From positions 315,711 through 379,710 of the forward strand of contig NW_005201912.1 of the NCBI RefSeq assembly GCF_000372725.1: a DNA stretch of 64,000 nucleotides, read 5' to 3'. The position numbers and the translations under genes were made by a program. The stretch comes from Emiliania huxleyi CCMP1516 (lineage: Eukaryota; Haptophyta; Isochrysidales; Noelaerhabdaceae). Below are positions 55,361 through 64,000 of the stretch, one piece after another; within the stretch, counting starts at the first letter, position 1, and the number at the start of each line of letters is the position of its first letter. The notes beneath the pieces are model-generated. The model had not been told where the DNA came from, searched no databases, and worked only from the letters and a program-made list of their open reading frames with translations.

Positions 55361-55593
55361 GAGTTAGTACGTGTGCGCTGGCGGAAAAGTAACTTAGACG
55401 AATGCATGTGCAGAGAGAAGAGTAGGCAGTACCAGTGTCTAGCTCGTCAAAAATGGACCTCTGTCCTCTCTCCGCTCTCGCGCTCTCCTCTCGGCTCAGT
55501 CTGAGTCTCTCTCTCTCTCTTCTCTCTATTATCTAGCTAACACACCCACACGACTAGCGACTACCAGTCTACTACTGGCGTCTGCTTAGTCCC

Positions 55594-55788
55594 TCAGAAC
55601 GGGAACGGGAGCACAAACGCGCCGCCCGCGGCGTTCTCGCGCTCCGCCATTCGCTCCGCCAGGCCTGGCACATTTGACTGGAAGGACGAGGAGCGCTTCG
55701 TCTCGTACGACGGCTCGTTGCCGCCGTCCTTCCGCACAATGGTCGTCGAGTACGAGGAGAAGGAGTATGAGACGCCGCCCATCGGGCC
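55594..55788 (-). CDS. Small hypothetical ORF, possibly a terminal exon
   Basis: 64 residues from ATG, Ser/Tyr-rich then charged: SYSFSSYSTTIVRKDGGNEP, SSSFQSNVPGLAERMAEREN, ending AFVLPFPF. Composition looks genuine. It may be the last exon of a gene whose upstream exons I cannot identify; a coding-like stretch (VLLVLSSLRGP) precedes in frame. No family assigned. Confidence 0.4.
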   Translation of the reverse strand, partial: GPMGGVSYSFSSYSTTIVRKDGGNEPSYETKRSSSFQSNVPGLAERMAERENAAGGAFVLPFPF

Positions 55789-56271
55789 GCGCAGCGAGGA
55801 CAGCACGAGCAGGACCGCCGCACCTCAAGCAGAGGGTCAGGGCTGAAAGGGTTGTGCTCCTTTGGAGCGGAGCACAAGCAGGATTGCGGCGCACCGAGGG
55901 CGACTGCCGGCGCCGCGAGCGAACCGCGCGCCTGGCCGCCGGCCGGCGGCTCAGGCGCAGGCGGTGGTGGCGTGCCGCCGACGCGTCGGCCCGACGGCCG
56001 GCCGTCACGCAAAGCTGGCAAAGGCGTGCGTGAAGTGGGATGGGCCGAAGCGAGCAGCGGCAGGCGGTGCGTGTGTGTCGGCGTGAGTGCCGCTGTATAT
56101 GTAGTCAGCGCGAGGAGAGTGGTGCCCACTTGCCACGATCGAATCACCGACATCCCGGGGCGCGATAAAAAACCTCGCTGGAAAAGACGCGGTAAATGTT
56201 TTTACTGCCCGCTCTGCACGCGCGGGCCCCATTCTACATTGGCTATATTGTGGTGGAGCGCAGTCGCGGTG

Positions 56272-56970
56272 TCAGTCGCGGTGCTTGAGCTGCTCGTTCG
56301 CGAAATAGCCCTCGGCCCACTTGACCAGGCCGTAGCTCCCGAGCATGGCGGGCCAGAAGCTGTACCAGCTGGAGGCGACCTCGGTCCCCTTGCCCACCAC
56401 CTTCTTCTTGATCTCGTACCAGAAGCCGCCAAACGCCTGCGAAGGGGTGGTGCGGGAGAGGCGTGAGCCGCCGCACGAGGATGGGGCGCGATGGCGCCGC
56501 TACTGGGCGAGCCCGCCACCGCCCTGGCCCACCCGCCGCGTGCGACCAACGCCAGGCCGCGCCCGCTCCTCCTGACCCTCCTGCCGCCCGCATCTCTTAG
56601 CAGCTGTTGCGTCCCGACGCGCGTCCGCCTCTGGTGCCCTAGATCCTCCCGCCGACCCGGCCGCGGGACGCGCCGGGCGGCGGCAGCGGCGGCCCTCACG
56701 CCGCACGCGCCGGTAGCTACTCCTACTATTGCTGCGCGGCGGCCGCTGCGCGCAGGCGCTGCGCGCCTTGGTCTCCATGCCAGACCACGAGTAGACGCGG
56801 TAGTTCTTGACGACGCCCTTCATCCTGCGTGCGGGCGACACGACGGTGGGCCGCGCAGGGAACGCGCGACACGGTGGGCGCGCGCAGGGAACGCGCGGAG
56901 GAAAGAGGCGCGCAGCAGACTGCGCGGCGCCGGTGGCTGGGTGCGCTCACAAGTCGCCGCCGCCCGCCAT
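56272..56970 (-). CDS. QCR8/UQCRQ-like mitochondrial complex III subunit (tentative)
   Basis: Exons 56970-56951, 56824-56767 and 56436-56272 give 80 residues; donors GT then GC. It reads MAGGGDLMKGVVKNYRVYSW, SGMETKAFGGFWYEIKKKVV, GKGTEVASSWYSFWPAML, then GSYGLVKWAEGYFANEQLKH. Length, the N-terminal YS-S-(F/M)E pattern, a single weak membrane segment and the charged C-terminus match subunit 8 of the cytochrome bc1 complex (82 residues in mammals). Identity by eye is low, so the assignment is an inference. Exon phases are exact. Confidence 0.55.
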
Positions 56971-56999
56971 GGTCGCTGCCGACGACGCTCCTGCGGGGA

Positions 57000-57390
57000 C
57001 GCGGGGTGCGGTCGGGGGGAATGCTTTCGGCGCCAGAGAGCGGACGCGCTGCAGCGAGCTCACGACAACAGCAGCCGGCGCCAACAAAAGAAACTAGGGG
57101 CACCCGTCTTCTTTTTTCCTGCGGAAGTTCAGAGGGTCGGCGCGACATTACACATTACCAGACCACACACGCGGGACATGTTTTTGTTTTCTGACGATCA
57201 AACTGTGCCCCTCTCCGACGAGAACCGTCACCTCCTGGAAGGTGCGCCTTGCGCCCCCGCTCGCCGGATCGTACTGCCGTGCGTGGGCATCCGAAGGCCG
57301 CGCGTCGCGACTGATGACCAAGGTGGCGTTCTCGACGCCGTCGGTCGCAAAGAGCTCGGCCGCCGCGATGAAATCTCGAGCGTACGTGTT
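57000..57390. other. Intergenic, no gene seen
   Basis: Upstream of the QCR8-like gene and downstream of the Helitron-like ORF. Confidence 0.4.
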
Positions 57391-57391
57391 C

Positions 57392-58994
57392 TCAGAGGTT
57401 CTCAGTTCGCATCATCGTCTGCAACGAACGGAGAAGAGCCAGAACGCGATCCTTCTCGAGCCTGCTGGTGTTACTCGGCCATTTGAGATTGCCAGCACGC
57501 GCCTGGAACTCGTCGTCGTTTGCGGAGGCCTCGTCGAGCGCCGGGTCGTGCACGTAGAGCTGCGCAAAGCTTCTGGGCCATTGCGGGTTGTCCGGGTAAG
57601 GCTCGAGCGGCCCAATCTTGTGGTAGAGCTTGCCCTGGATCGCAACAGACGGCATATAACCCGACCGGCCAGGCCGATTGTCTGGCGTCTGAACCTTCTG
57701 AGAGGCGAGCGCGAGCCCGTTGTTCAGCACCTGCGCGCGCATGTGCACCCCGAATGGGCCCGCGCATGTGTCGACAATCACGCGAGCGGAGAGAAGAGGT
57801 GACGGTTGGGGAGGACGTTTTGAGAGGTAAACCCGGTCTTTTTGTACTGAGAACGCGCACGCTCGGGCCCGGTGGCGCTGGCTGTCGGTTCAGACAGGTT
57901 TCCTCATTCCGAGACACGGCAGCGGTTGGGGTGGGGGGTGGGAGAGGGAAGGGGGCGGCGCACATCCGCGCGTGGTGGCAAAGGTCCTTGGCGTTGCGAT
58001 CGTCTTTCCACAGCTCGTCGAGCGCCGCCGAGCGCTGCACCGGATCGAGACGCACCGCCCCTTTGCCGCAGCAGAGCGTGCCGCGCCAGCCCGTGCCGCC
58101 CTCGTCCTTGGCGGGCGGGACGCGAAGCGCCTCGTCCGGCCATAGCAAGGCTTTGCAGTACGTGCAGACACGCCAGTCGGCGGGGTCATCGGGCGTGAGG
58201 CTGCCAAGATCGACGTACGCAGCGGCCTCGTGCGCCTTGGGGTCGTACCTGAGCATCGCCTTGGCGCCCGCAGCCGGAACCGGAGTTTCGCCCTCCCGGA
58301 CGGGCCGCGCCGTGCTATTGCGCGCCTTGAGGTATCCGGACGGTCGATCTCGATCCTGCTCGCGCCGCACAGCGCTGCGCTGGCGCCCCTCGTCGCGGTG
58401 GCGAAGCCGTGACTGGCGTGCGGCGGAGGTCCGCCTCCACAGGTTGTGCAGCGCCCCCCGACTCGCGTCGCCTGCCATGTCGGCCGCCTCGGGATGGCCG
58501 CTCGCGATGAGGTACTGCCTCACCAGGCTCGTCCTCGTGGCGGCGTCGCGAATGCGAAGGATGTTGGGCCGAATCGGAGCGCCGGAGTCGTCGTACTGAA
58601 GGGTCGTCGGGGCGGCAGACGGGTTTGCGCCGGATGTTTGCTTCCAAAGGTAGCGCAGCTGCCCTCCTGTCACGTCGCCCGGCATGTCGGCCGCCTGGGG
58701 GTACCCGCTCTCGACGAGGTACGTTCGCATGAGGCTCGTCCTCTGAGCAGGGTCGCGAACGGCACGCAGGTCGGGCCGAATTGGGCGACCAGCCTCGTCG
58801 CGCTCGATGGTCAGTGGGGCTGCCGATGTAGAAGCCCCGGCGGAGGCAGCCAGCGCCAAAATTGCCAATGGGCTCGTCGGCCTGCTGCGCAGCGGTGGGT
58901 CGGCCGATGGCCGCTGGCGGCGCCGGGGCGGCGAGGGCCCCTCGTCGTCGCCCCGGAGGCGCGGCGGCGGCCGGCCGAGCGGTCGGGACGCCAT
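57392..58994 (-). mobile_element. Helitron-type helicase N-terminal region, truncated
   Basis: Open blocks at 58994 to about 57965 and 57781-57392. The first starts MASRPLGRP and contains two copies of a 60-residue module (RDPAQRTSLMRTYLVESGYP; RDAATRTSLVRQYLIASGHP), then the zinc-finger-like CTYCKALLWPDEA with CCGKGAVRLDP. The second reads RAQVLNNGLALASQ, QGKLYHKIGPLEP and FAQLYVHD. Order and motifs (CxxC-ALLW, CCxxG, NN-LAxAS, G-xYHxIGxL-P, FAQLYxxD) match the Helitron helicase-like N domain. The HuH Rep and helicase parts are absent, since the frame stops soon after. It is a 3'-truncated transposon gene or a domesticated fragment. A break at 57782-57965 could be an intron. Confidence 0.65.
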
Positions 58995-59063
58995 CTGTCA
59001 CGGGCAGGGCTTCGCCGAAGGGACGGCAGAGTTTTACGTTTGCAGCATTCGAGAGGCACATCG

Positions 59064-59141
59064 GTCTTCTGATAAACGCAGTATGGAAGATACAAAGAGA
59101 CGGAGGAGCAACGAGCGCCCTGGCGTGAGCCGAAGACACTC
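59064..59141 (+). repeat. 78-bp direct repeat, copy 1
   Basis: GTCTTCTGATAAACGCAGTA to CCGAAGACACTC; the second copy is 59470-59547. A 32-bp part (AACGAGCGCCCTGGCGTGAG) is tandemly repeated at 59109-59172. Confidence 0.95.
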
Positions 59142-59214
59142 AACGAGCGCCCTGGCGTGAGCCGAAGACACTCCCTCCGTAGACACTGATCACATACGGG
59201 TGGGACAGGGTGGG

Positions 59215-59469
59215 TCACAACAACGAGGCACGAGAGCGTGCACGACAGAGCGACAACGCAGCGCACTGCCGTCCAGTCGGCGAAGGGACGGCTGCTGCGC
59301 AAAGTGATCAGTTCTAATGAATGTACCGGGGCCCAACGGATAGATGAATCCGGGGCACCCTCCGCTCGAATCCCTGGCCGGGGGTTCGAGGTGGCCCCCA
59401 CCCTGGGGCCTCCCATCAAAGGGACTGCGGCAGAAGACGCCCAATCTTGCACAAGTGCAAGAACCATAC
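59215..59469 (+). repeat. 255-bp duplication, copy 1
   Basis: From TCACAACAACGAGGCACGAG to AAGAACCATAC. I find no difference from 60620-60874 on inspection. Contains GGGGGTTCGAGGTGG, a B-box-like string. Confidence 0.95.
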
Positions 59470-59547
59470 GTCTTCTGATAAACGCAGTATGGAAGATACA
59501 AAGAGACGGAGGAGCAACGAGCGCCCTGGCGTGAGCCGAAGACACTC
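59470..59547 (+). repeat. 78-bp direct repeat, copy 2
   Basis: Second copy of 59064-59141, starting exactly where the 255-bp repeat ends. Confidence 0.95.
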
Positions 59548-59828
59548 CCAACTGCGCTCCGTCACCGGTGTCGCGGTCTCCCCCACTGAGGGCGATCTGC
59601 GGGGGGGAGTCGCGCCGCCGGCATGTATCTGTGCAACTGTGTTTTTGCCTTGTCCCGTTTGATGGAGCAAAGTCACGGGCCGCCCGCGCTTGAAGGCGGT
59701 CGCGCCAGGCGCGGGCGGCACTAGTTGCCGGCGATCCGCTTGGGCAGCGCCCACGCTTGCCTCTCGGCTCGGAGAACGTCAGGTCATCGAGGCCGGAGGC
59801 GTCGAAATTGGGCAGGTCCGCGAAGAGG

Positions 59829-60569
59829 TCAGGCGGTATGTCCCCCGGGTTGATATCGATCACCCTCTCCGCCCAACGCGCAGCGTCGGCTGGCGAGCGA
59901 TGCAGCCCCCACGACGGCGCTCCCCATGGGATCGACGCGCGCCGCCGCCGTGAAGACGGGCCCCAAGCAGCGGGTCATGTCAGACAGGGCTGCGAACGGG
60001 ACGTCGGCCGTAGGGTCGCAAAGAGCCCCGACCGTCGCGTACTGCAAGAAGTCGACGGCCTTCGCTTCTGCAGATGGCGCTGGTCCCAAGGGCACGATAG
60101 CCTCAGAGTACCCCAAATCGCCCCACTGCAGATAGAGCTCGGGCACCGGGATTTGGCGGGAGTGCAGAGCCTGGATGCACACCGTACGGAACGCATCCTC
60201 ATCCACGTGCACCGTGCTGAAAACGCCGAGGTCGGACAGGGCACCGAGGATGCGGCGCCAGGCCGCGGCCAATACGGCCAGCCGCAAGACGCTGAGCCTG
60301 TCAAAGTGGGTGGCCACAGCGGGCTCGGGCTCACTGAAGGCGAGCAGCGCACTGATGGCGACCCACTGCGGAATCTGGACCCACGACGGTTGCATCCCCG
60401 GAGGAGGAGGGGGCAGCTGGAGGAGGGCCGGATTGCCCACCACAGACCACGGAATGAAGCGCAGGGTAGAGCCTACCACTGTTGAGTCGACGGGTATCAC
60501 CAGTGGCTTTGCGGGATCGGGGTGCTGCTCGGCCGGAATGCTGAGCTCGGCGGCAGTGAGGTCTGGCAT
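59829..60569 (-). CDS. Hypothetical protein, probable frameshift near 59945
   Basis: An ATG at 60569 opens a clearly coding-like frame: MPDLTAAELSIPAEQHPDPA, RFIPWSVVGNPALLQLPPPP, VHVDEDAFRTVCIQALHSRQ, YLQWGDLGYSEAIVPLGPAP. After about 59950 coding character moves to another frame: GLHRSPADAARWAERVIDIN, PGDIPPDLFADLPNFDASGL, which continues to about 59650. A one-base slip in a GGC run at 59940-59955 would join them. No family recognised. It lies between two copies of the 255-bp repeat and next to the Helitron-like ORF, so it could be transposon cargo. Confidence 0.5.
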   Translation of the reverse strand: MPDLTAAELSIPAEQHPDPAKPLVIPVDSTVVGSTLRFIPWSVVGNPALLQLPPPPPGMQPSWVQIPQWVAISALLAFSEPEPAVATHFDRLSVLRLAVLAAAWRRILGALSDLGVFSTVHVDEDAFRTVCIQALHSRQIPVPELYLQWGDLGYSEAIVPLGPAPSAEAKAVDFLQYATVGALCDPTADVPFAALSDMTRCLGPVFTAAARVDPMGSAVVGAASLASRRCALGGEGDRYQPGGHTA

Positions 60570-60619
60570 CGCGGCGCCGGTCGTCTCGTCGAGGGCTACC
60601 TCTCGACTCTACTCCCGTG

Positions 60620-60874
60620 TCACAACAACGAGGCACGAGAGCGTGCACGACAGAGCGACAACGCAGCGCACTGCCGTCCAGTCGGCGAAGGGACGGCTGC
60701 TGCGCAAAGTGATCAGTTCTAATGAATGTACCGGGGCCCAACGGATAGATGAATCCGGGGCACCCTCCGCTCGAATCCCTGGCCGGGGGTTCGAGGTGGC
60801 CCCCACCCTGGGGCCTCCCATCAAAGGGACTGCGGCAGAAGACGCCCAATCTTGCACAAGTGCAAGAACCATAC
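60620..60874 (+). repeat. 255-bp duplication, copy 2
   Basis: Identical by eye to 59215-59469. The two copies are direct and enclose about 1.15 kb including the hypothetical minus-strand gene. Confidence 0.95.
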
Positions 60875-60981
60875 CGCTCGCGGCGTTGAGTTGGGCGCGG
60901 TCGACCCAGCCACATGAGTTTGAAGAGGACCTCGCAGCAAAAACAAATACCTGCAGTGCTTGCTTCACGACGCACGCGGCC

Positions 60982-61741
60982 ATGCTCCGCCTGCTCGCTG
61001 TCGGCGCCACAGCCGCTGCGACCGCCGCCGCTGCCTACGCCCTCGCCCGTCGCCGCGTCGCCCGTCCACGCGTCGCCCTCGTAGCGAGCACCGCTCGGCA
61101 GAAGCTGCTGGCGGTCGCCGCCGCGACTGGCTGCACTGTCGTCGGCTGCAAGGTGCCAGCCACCGCCACCGACTGTCGCCCCAGCCTCCGCCCCATTTAG
61201 TAGTACGCCACCTTCCCTCGCAAGGTGCCGTCGCTGGTCGCGGAGCAGCCTACGGGCCTCGACGAGACGATGCGCGGCGCCAAGAACCGGCTCTCTCAGG
61301 CGCTCGCCACGGACGAGGCGGCCGGCGCCGACCTCGCCGTCGCGATCGAGAGCGGCCTGCTGCGCGCGCTCTCTGGCGACGAGGAGACGTGGGTCGATGT
61401 GGCGGTGGTCAGCCTCCGAGACTTTGGCGACGTCCAGGACACGTCCACGACATGCCCGAGAGTCCGTGTAGGTGGTGATCGTCCGCGATCTGGCGACCGG
61501 CGGCGAGGCCATGGCCACCAGCGCGGGCGTGCAGTTCCCGACCGCCGCCGTCGGCGAGTGGGCCGAGGCGGGAGCCGAGGGGACGGTCGGCGAGGTGCTG
61601 AGCGAAAACACGGGCTGCGACAAGCACGATCCTCATGCGGCGCTCACCTGCGCGCGCTTCCCGCGCGCCGCGCTGCTCGAGCAGGCGGTCCGGGTGGCGA
61701 GCGCGACGCTTTACAGGAGTCGAGTCGCCCTGCCTGGATGA
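60982..61741 (+). CDS. YjjX/DUF84 non-canonical purine NTP phosphatase
   Basis: Exons 60982-61152, 61225-61431 and 61472-61741 give 215 residues; both introns GT-AG. Family blocks in order: RVALVASTARQKLLAVAAA, VVGCKVPSL, QPTGLDETMRGAKNRLSQAL, DLAVAIESGLLR, WVDVAVVSLRD, MATSAGVQFP, GTVGEVLSENTGCDKHDPHA. This is the inosine/xanthosine triphosphatase fold that hydrolyses damaged purine nucleotides. A short hydrophobic N-terminus (MLRLLAVGATAAATAAAAYA) suggests a membrane anchor or organelle signal. Intron 1 has a 10-bp direct repeat, GCAAGGTGCC, at its two junctions. Intron 2 is only 40 bases and made of the ACACGTCC unit. Confidence 0.85.
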
Positions 61742-61922
61742 GGAACAGTAGGGGGCGGATGGGACAGTCCTCAGTCGCACCCTCCCCTGTGGTCCTTTCT
61801 CCTTCGTAAAAAGAAGAAACACGAGTAAAGAAATAAAAAGAGACACCCTTACTAGGAGATGGGTAAAAAGAAGCAGCCCCCTGCGAGACAGTATTCTAAC
61901 ACCTCGCTCTAGCTGTGGCCTC

Positions 61923-63026
61923 TCAAGCCGTATGCCCCTCTCTCTCCATCAGAAGTGCGACAGCATGGTAGGCCCGTGCCGTCGCCATCGGCGCCACCTC
62001 CTCCCAGGCGTTTGTGGCCGGGTCGAATCGCTCTACCGTGGTAGCCGACCTTTCGGCCTCAGCCTCATCGTCATAAATCGTGCCGCCCACAGCGTACAGC
62101 TTGCCGTCGAGCACCGCCACAGCGAGCCTGTTCCGTCCCGTCGCCATCGGCGCCACCGCCTCCCACACATTTGCAGCCGGATCGTACCTTTCGACCGAGC
62201 TGAGGTAGCCGTCGTAATCGTCGTATCCGCCCACAGCATACAGCTTGCCGTCGAGCACCGCCACGCCGTGGGTACACCGCGGCGCCGCCATCGGCGCCAC
62301 TGCCTCCCATGCGTTGGTTGCTGGGTCGTACCGCTCGACTGATCGGAGGCGGCTATCGTCATCGGATTCGCCGCCCACAGCGTACAACTTGCCGTCGAGC
62401 ACCGCCACAGCGGAGGCCCCCCGCGCCGTCCCCATCGCCGCAACCGCCTCCCACGCGTTCAGCGCCGGGTCGTACCGCTCCACCGAGCTGAGGCCGTTGT
62501 ATCCGCCGCCGAACCCGCCCACAGCGTACAGCTTGCCGTCGAGCACTACAGCTGCGAGATTTGCGCGAGTCGTCCCCATCGGCGCCACCGCCTCCCACGC
62601 TTTTGTCGCCAAGTCGTACCGCTCCACCGAGGGGGACAGTCCGACGTTGCGCTCCACGCCGCCCACCGCGTAGAACTTGCCATCGAGCACCGCCGTGCCG
62701 ATATACCTTCGTGGCGTCGGCATCGGCGCCACAGCGTCCTCCTCCCACTCATTTGTAGACGGGTCGTACCGCTCCAGTGAGTTGAGGAACTCGCCGTCGC
62801 TGCCGCGGCCGCCGATCACGAGCAGGCGCGGCCGATCGCGCGTCTTCAGCGTCTCCTTCCAGCCGCGGCGCCACGCGCGGCACGTGCCCTTGATGGCGTG
62901 CTCCTTGGTCGGCAGCTGGGCGAGGATGTGCGGGGCGAGGTCCGGCGAGAGGAGGACCTCGATGAAGGCGACGAATTGCTCTGGCGAGAGGCCAGAGAGG
63001 CGGGCGCCGATGCGGTGGGCGGCCAT
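61923..63026 (-). CDS. Kelch-repeat protein with F-box-like N-terminus
   Basis: Single-exon, 367 residues. The N-terminus reads LSPEQFVAFIEVLLSPDLAP, HILAQLPTKEHAIKGTCRAW, an F-box-like helix set. Six kelch blades follow, each with SxxERYDPaTNaWEaVAPM and AVLDGKLYAVGG. Such propellers usually present substrates to ubiquitin ligases. Blades are near-identical at the DNA level. The ATG at 63026 is selected because the shared upstream element (63039-63109) ends just before it. Fragments of the same family occur at 2.5, 16.3 and 21.8 kb, so this is the apparent intact member of a dispersing family. Confidence 0.9.
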   Translation of the reverse strand: MAAHRIGARLSGLSPEQFVAFIEVLLSPDLAPHILAQLPTKEHAIKGTCRAWRRGWKETLKTRDRPRLLVIGGRGSDGEFLNSLERYDPSTNEWEEDAVAPMPTPRRYIGTAVLDGKFYAVGGVERNVGLSPSVERYDLATKAWEAVAPMGTTRANLAAVVLDGKLYAVGGFGGGYNGLSSVERYDPALNAWEAVAAMGTARGASAVAVLDGKLYAVGGESDDDSRLRSVERYDPATNAWEAVAPMAAPRCTHGVAVLDGKLYAVGGYDDYDGYLSSVERYDPAANVWEAVAPMATGRNRLAVAVLDGKLYAVGGTIYDDEAEAERSATTVERFDPATNAWEEVAPMATARAYHAVALLMEREGHTA

Positions 63027-63038
63027 CGAGAGCAGTCC

Positions 63039-63109
63039 AGAAAGAATCTTACAACTCAACTCCCTCGCACAACACTGGGCACGGGACTGGCGCGCACTGG
63101 CACTAACAG
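63039..63109 (-). promoter_or_regulatory. Shared upstream element, copy 5 (kelch gene)
   Basis: Reverse complement contains TGTTAGTGCCAGTGCGCGCC, AGTCCCGTGCCCAGTG and TTGTGCGAGGGAGTTGAG, then TTGTAAGATTCTTT, ending 13 bases before the kelch ATG, as at the RCC1 gene. Confidence 0.65.
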
Positions 63110-63193
63110 AAAGAAAAAACCCGTGTTCGTGCAGGTTCTTTGTGGGTGTGGTCGGCGACTAGCCGGGGTCGTCCTCCCGATGGGGGACTAGCA

Positions 63194-63249
63194 CTAGCCG
63201 TCTTCCACATGGTCCCTCGGGTCCCTGCTGCTCCTAATCTCTTCGTACA
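63194..63249 (+). repeat. Dispersed upstream repeat, copy 2
   Basis: TTCCACATGGTCCCTCGGGT, CCCTGCTGCTCCTAATCT, CTTCGTACA; matches 36271-36329 with few differences. No intact gene follows it in this window. Confidence 0.85.
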
Positions 63250-63254
63250 TCCTC

Positions 63255-64000
63255 CTGCTGATCTCCGCAAAGAAAGTCCTGCTCCCTCCCTCGTCTCGCT
63301 CTGCGCGTCTGCTCCGCCTCACCGTCTTCTCCCCTTCTTGTATGCTTTGCACATCGCGTCGATTCCTTTTCGCGTGAGCACCAGCCTGAAGCCCGCCCAG
63401 CAGCTGAACCGCTCCCTAAGTCGAAGGAGCATCATCAGTCTCACCCACTTCGCTCTCTGCCCACTGTCTCCGCTCCCTCCCGCTTGAGCCGCCGTCGCGG
63501 CCCTCGTTCGTCCCACTGGCTGTTGGCCCGTCCCTGCGTTGCCTGCGTTATCCCTCCTCTGCGACTCCCTCAAGGCCGGCCGAGCCTCTTTCCACCCAGC
63601 GAAGAGCTTCCTCAGCCACTCGATGTGTTCCTCTCTCTTCATTATGCGCGCCTTAGCCTCATCATTGAGCCGGATCCACCTCTGCACCGCGCCCGTCGCC
63701 GCCTCGGCCACGACTTGCAAGTTCCTCGTGACCCCGGCGCCAAGGTCCCTCCGGCTCTTCTCAGTAGAGAGGTGTCCGTTTTATTTATTTATTTATTTAA
63801 CGTCTTTACACATCAGCGGCGGCACCGCTCATGGCAGAGCGCCGCCCTCTCGCGGCTCTCACAAGCGAGTTTTCGCTAGACAGCCTGGCCACTCGTCCAT
63901 TAATTATGGCGCGCGTCTACCGAACAGTCTACGCGACCCGGTGTCTACCGGTAGACGGTAGACGGACCACCCCTCAGTACACACACACACACACACACAC
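63255..64000. other. Right-edge region with simple repeats
   Basis: Apart from the minus-strand ORF at 63319-63720, I see only a TTTA tract (63780-63799), inverted GTCTACCG motifs (63915-63965) and an AC microsatellite at the end. Confidence 0.5.
63319..63720 (-). CDS. Hypothetical basic helical ORF
   Basis: A minus-strand frame without ATG at its start, reading RWIRLNDEAKARIMKREEHI, EWLRKLFAGWKEARPALRES, then RAKWVRLMMLLRLRERFSCW and a Lys/Arg-rich end. The helical, coding-like composition argues for a real exon or domain, perhaps part of a transposon ORF. The upstream part would be beyond 63720. No family recognised. Confidence 0.4.
   Translation of the reverse strand: MQVVAEAATGAVQRWIRLNDEAKARIMKREEHIEWLRKLFAGWKEARPALRESQRRDNAGNAGTGQQPVGRTRAATAAQAGGSGDSGQRAKWVRLMMLLRLRERFSCWAGFRLVLTRKGIDAMCKAYKKGRRR

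Overview
The window is nuclear DNA of a GC-rich, intron-rich eukaryote, most likely a unicellular alga with a red-type secondary plastid; a haptophyte is my best guess, and pelagophyte or dinoflagellate relatives are not excluded. Reasons: eukaryote-only genes (calmodulin, the SF3b subunit PHF5A, U-box, RGS-kinase), a plastid-type ribosomal protein bL28 whose leader carries a signal peptide followed by an AFAP motif, a nuclear EF-Ts and YbeY with leader peptides, gene orientation that switches freely, long microsatellites, and introns that very often begin with GC instead of GT. By my hand reconstruction of about 52 introns, about 26 are GT-AG, 23 GC-AG and 3 GA-AG.

Layout. 0-9 kb: a partial MFS transporter (minus), a small ORF, a kelch fragment, an F-box/RCC1 protein, small membrane or unknown proteins, and an AP2-AP2-SAM protein with a 2-nt frame change. 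9-18 kb: calmodulin, a METTL21-like methyltransferase, a seven-exon zinc alcohol dehydrogenase, and a UDP-glycosyltransferase. 18-29 kb: an ankyrin/U-box E3 ligase, ankyrin and kelch remnants, a long many-exon DnaJ-domain gene whose C-terminus carries a SUMO-interacting-like and a PIP-box-like motif, and a 1.5 kb segment bounded by inverted repeats. 29-39.5 kb: YbeY, an exostosin-family exon, bL28, PHF5A divergent from EF-Ts, a Zn2Cys6-like protein, a TIR-like multipass membrane protein, and a coiled-coil repeat protein. 39.5-52 kb: LINE remnants, a second Zn2Cys6 protein, a tyrosine/dual-specificity phosphatase, a MORN protein, and an RGS-AGC kinase. 52-64 kb: a sialate O-acetylesterase, a QCR8-like protein, a Helitron-type ORF fragment, a YjjX/DUF84 NTPase, and a kelch protein.

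The genes are mostly unrelated housekeeping and regulatory functions, not an operon or pathway. The coherent signal is in the introns and dispersed repeats. Many introns are bounded by direct repeats (7 to 28 bp) of the exon junction, several are arrays of a short repeat, and introns in three unrelated genes are built from the same roughly 9-13 bp unit around ACACGTCC. This looks like ongoing intron birth by short tandem duplication or by an introner-like process. Separately, an upstream element is shared by the RCC1, YbeY and kelch genes, and a second dispersed element lies upstream of the TIR-like gene and again at 63.2 kb.

Exon structures were derived by eye from frame continuity, splice dinucleotides and family homology, without transcripts.
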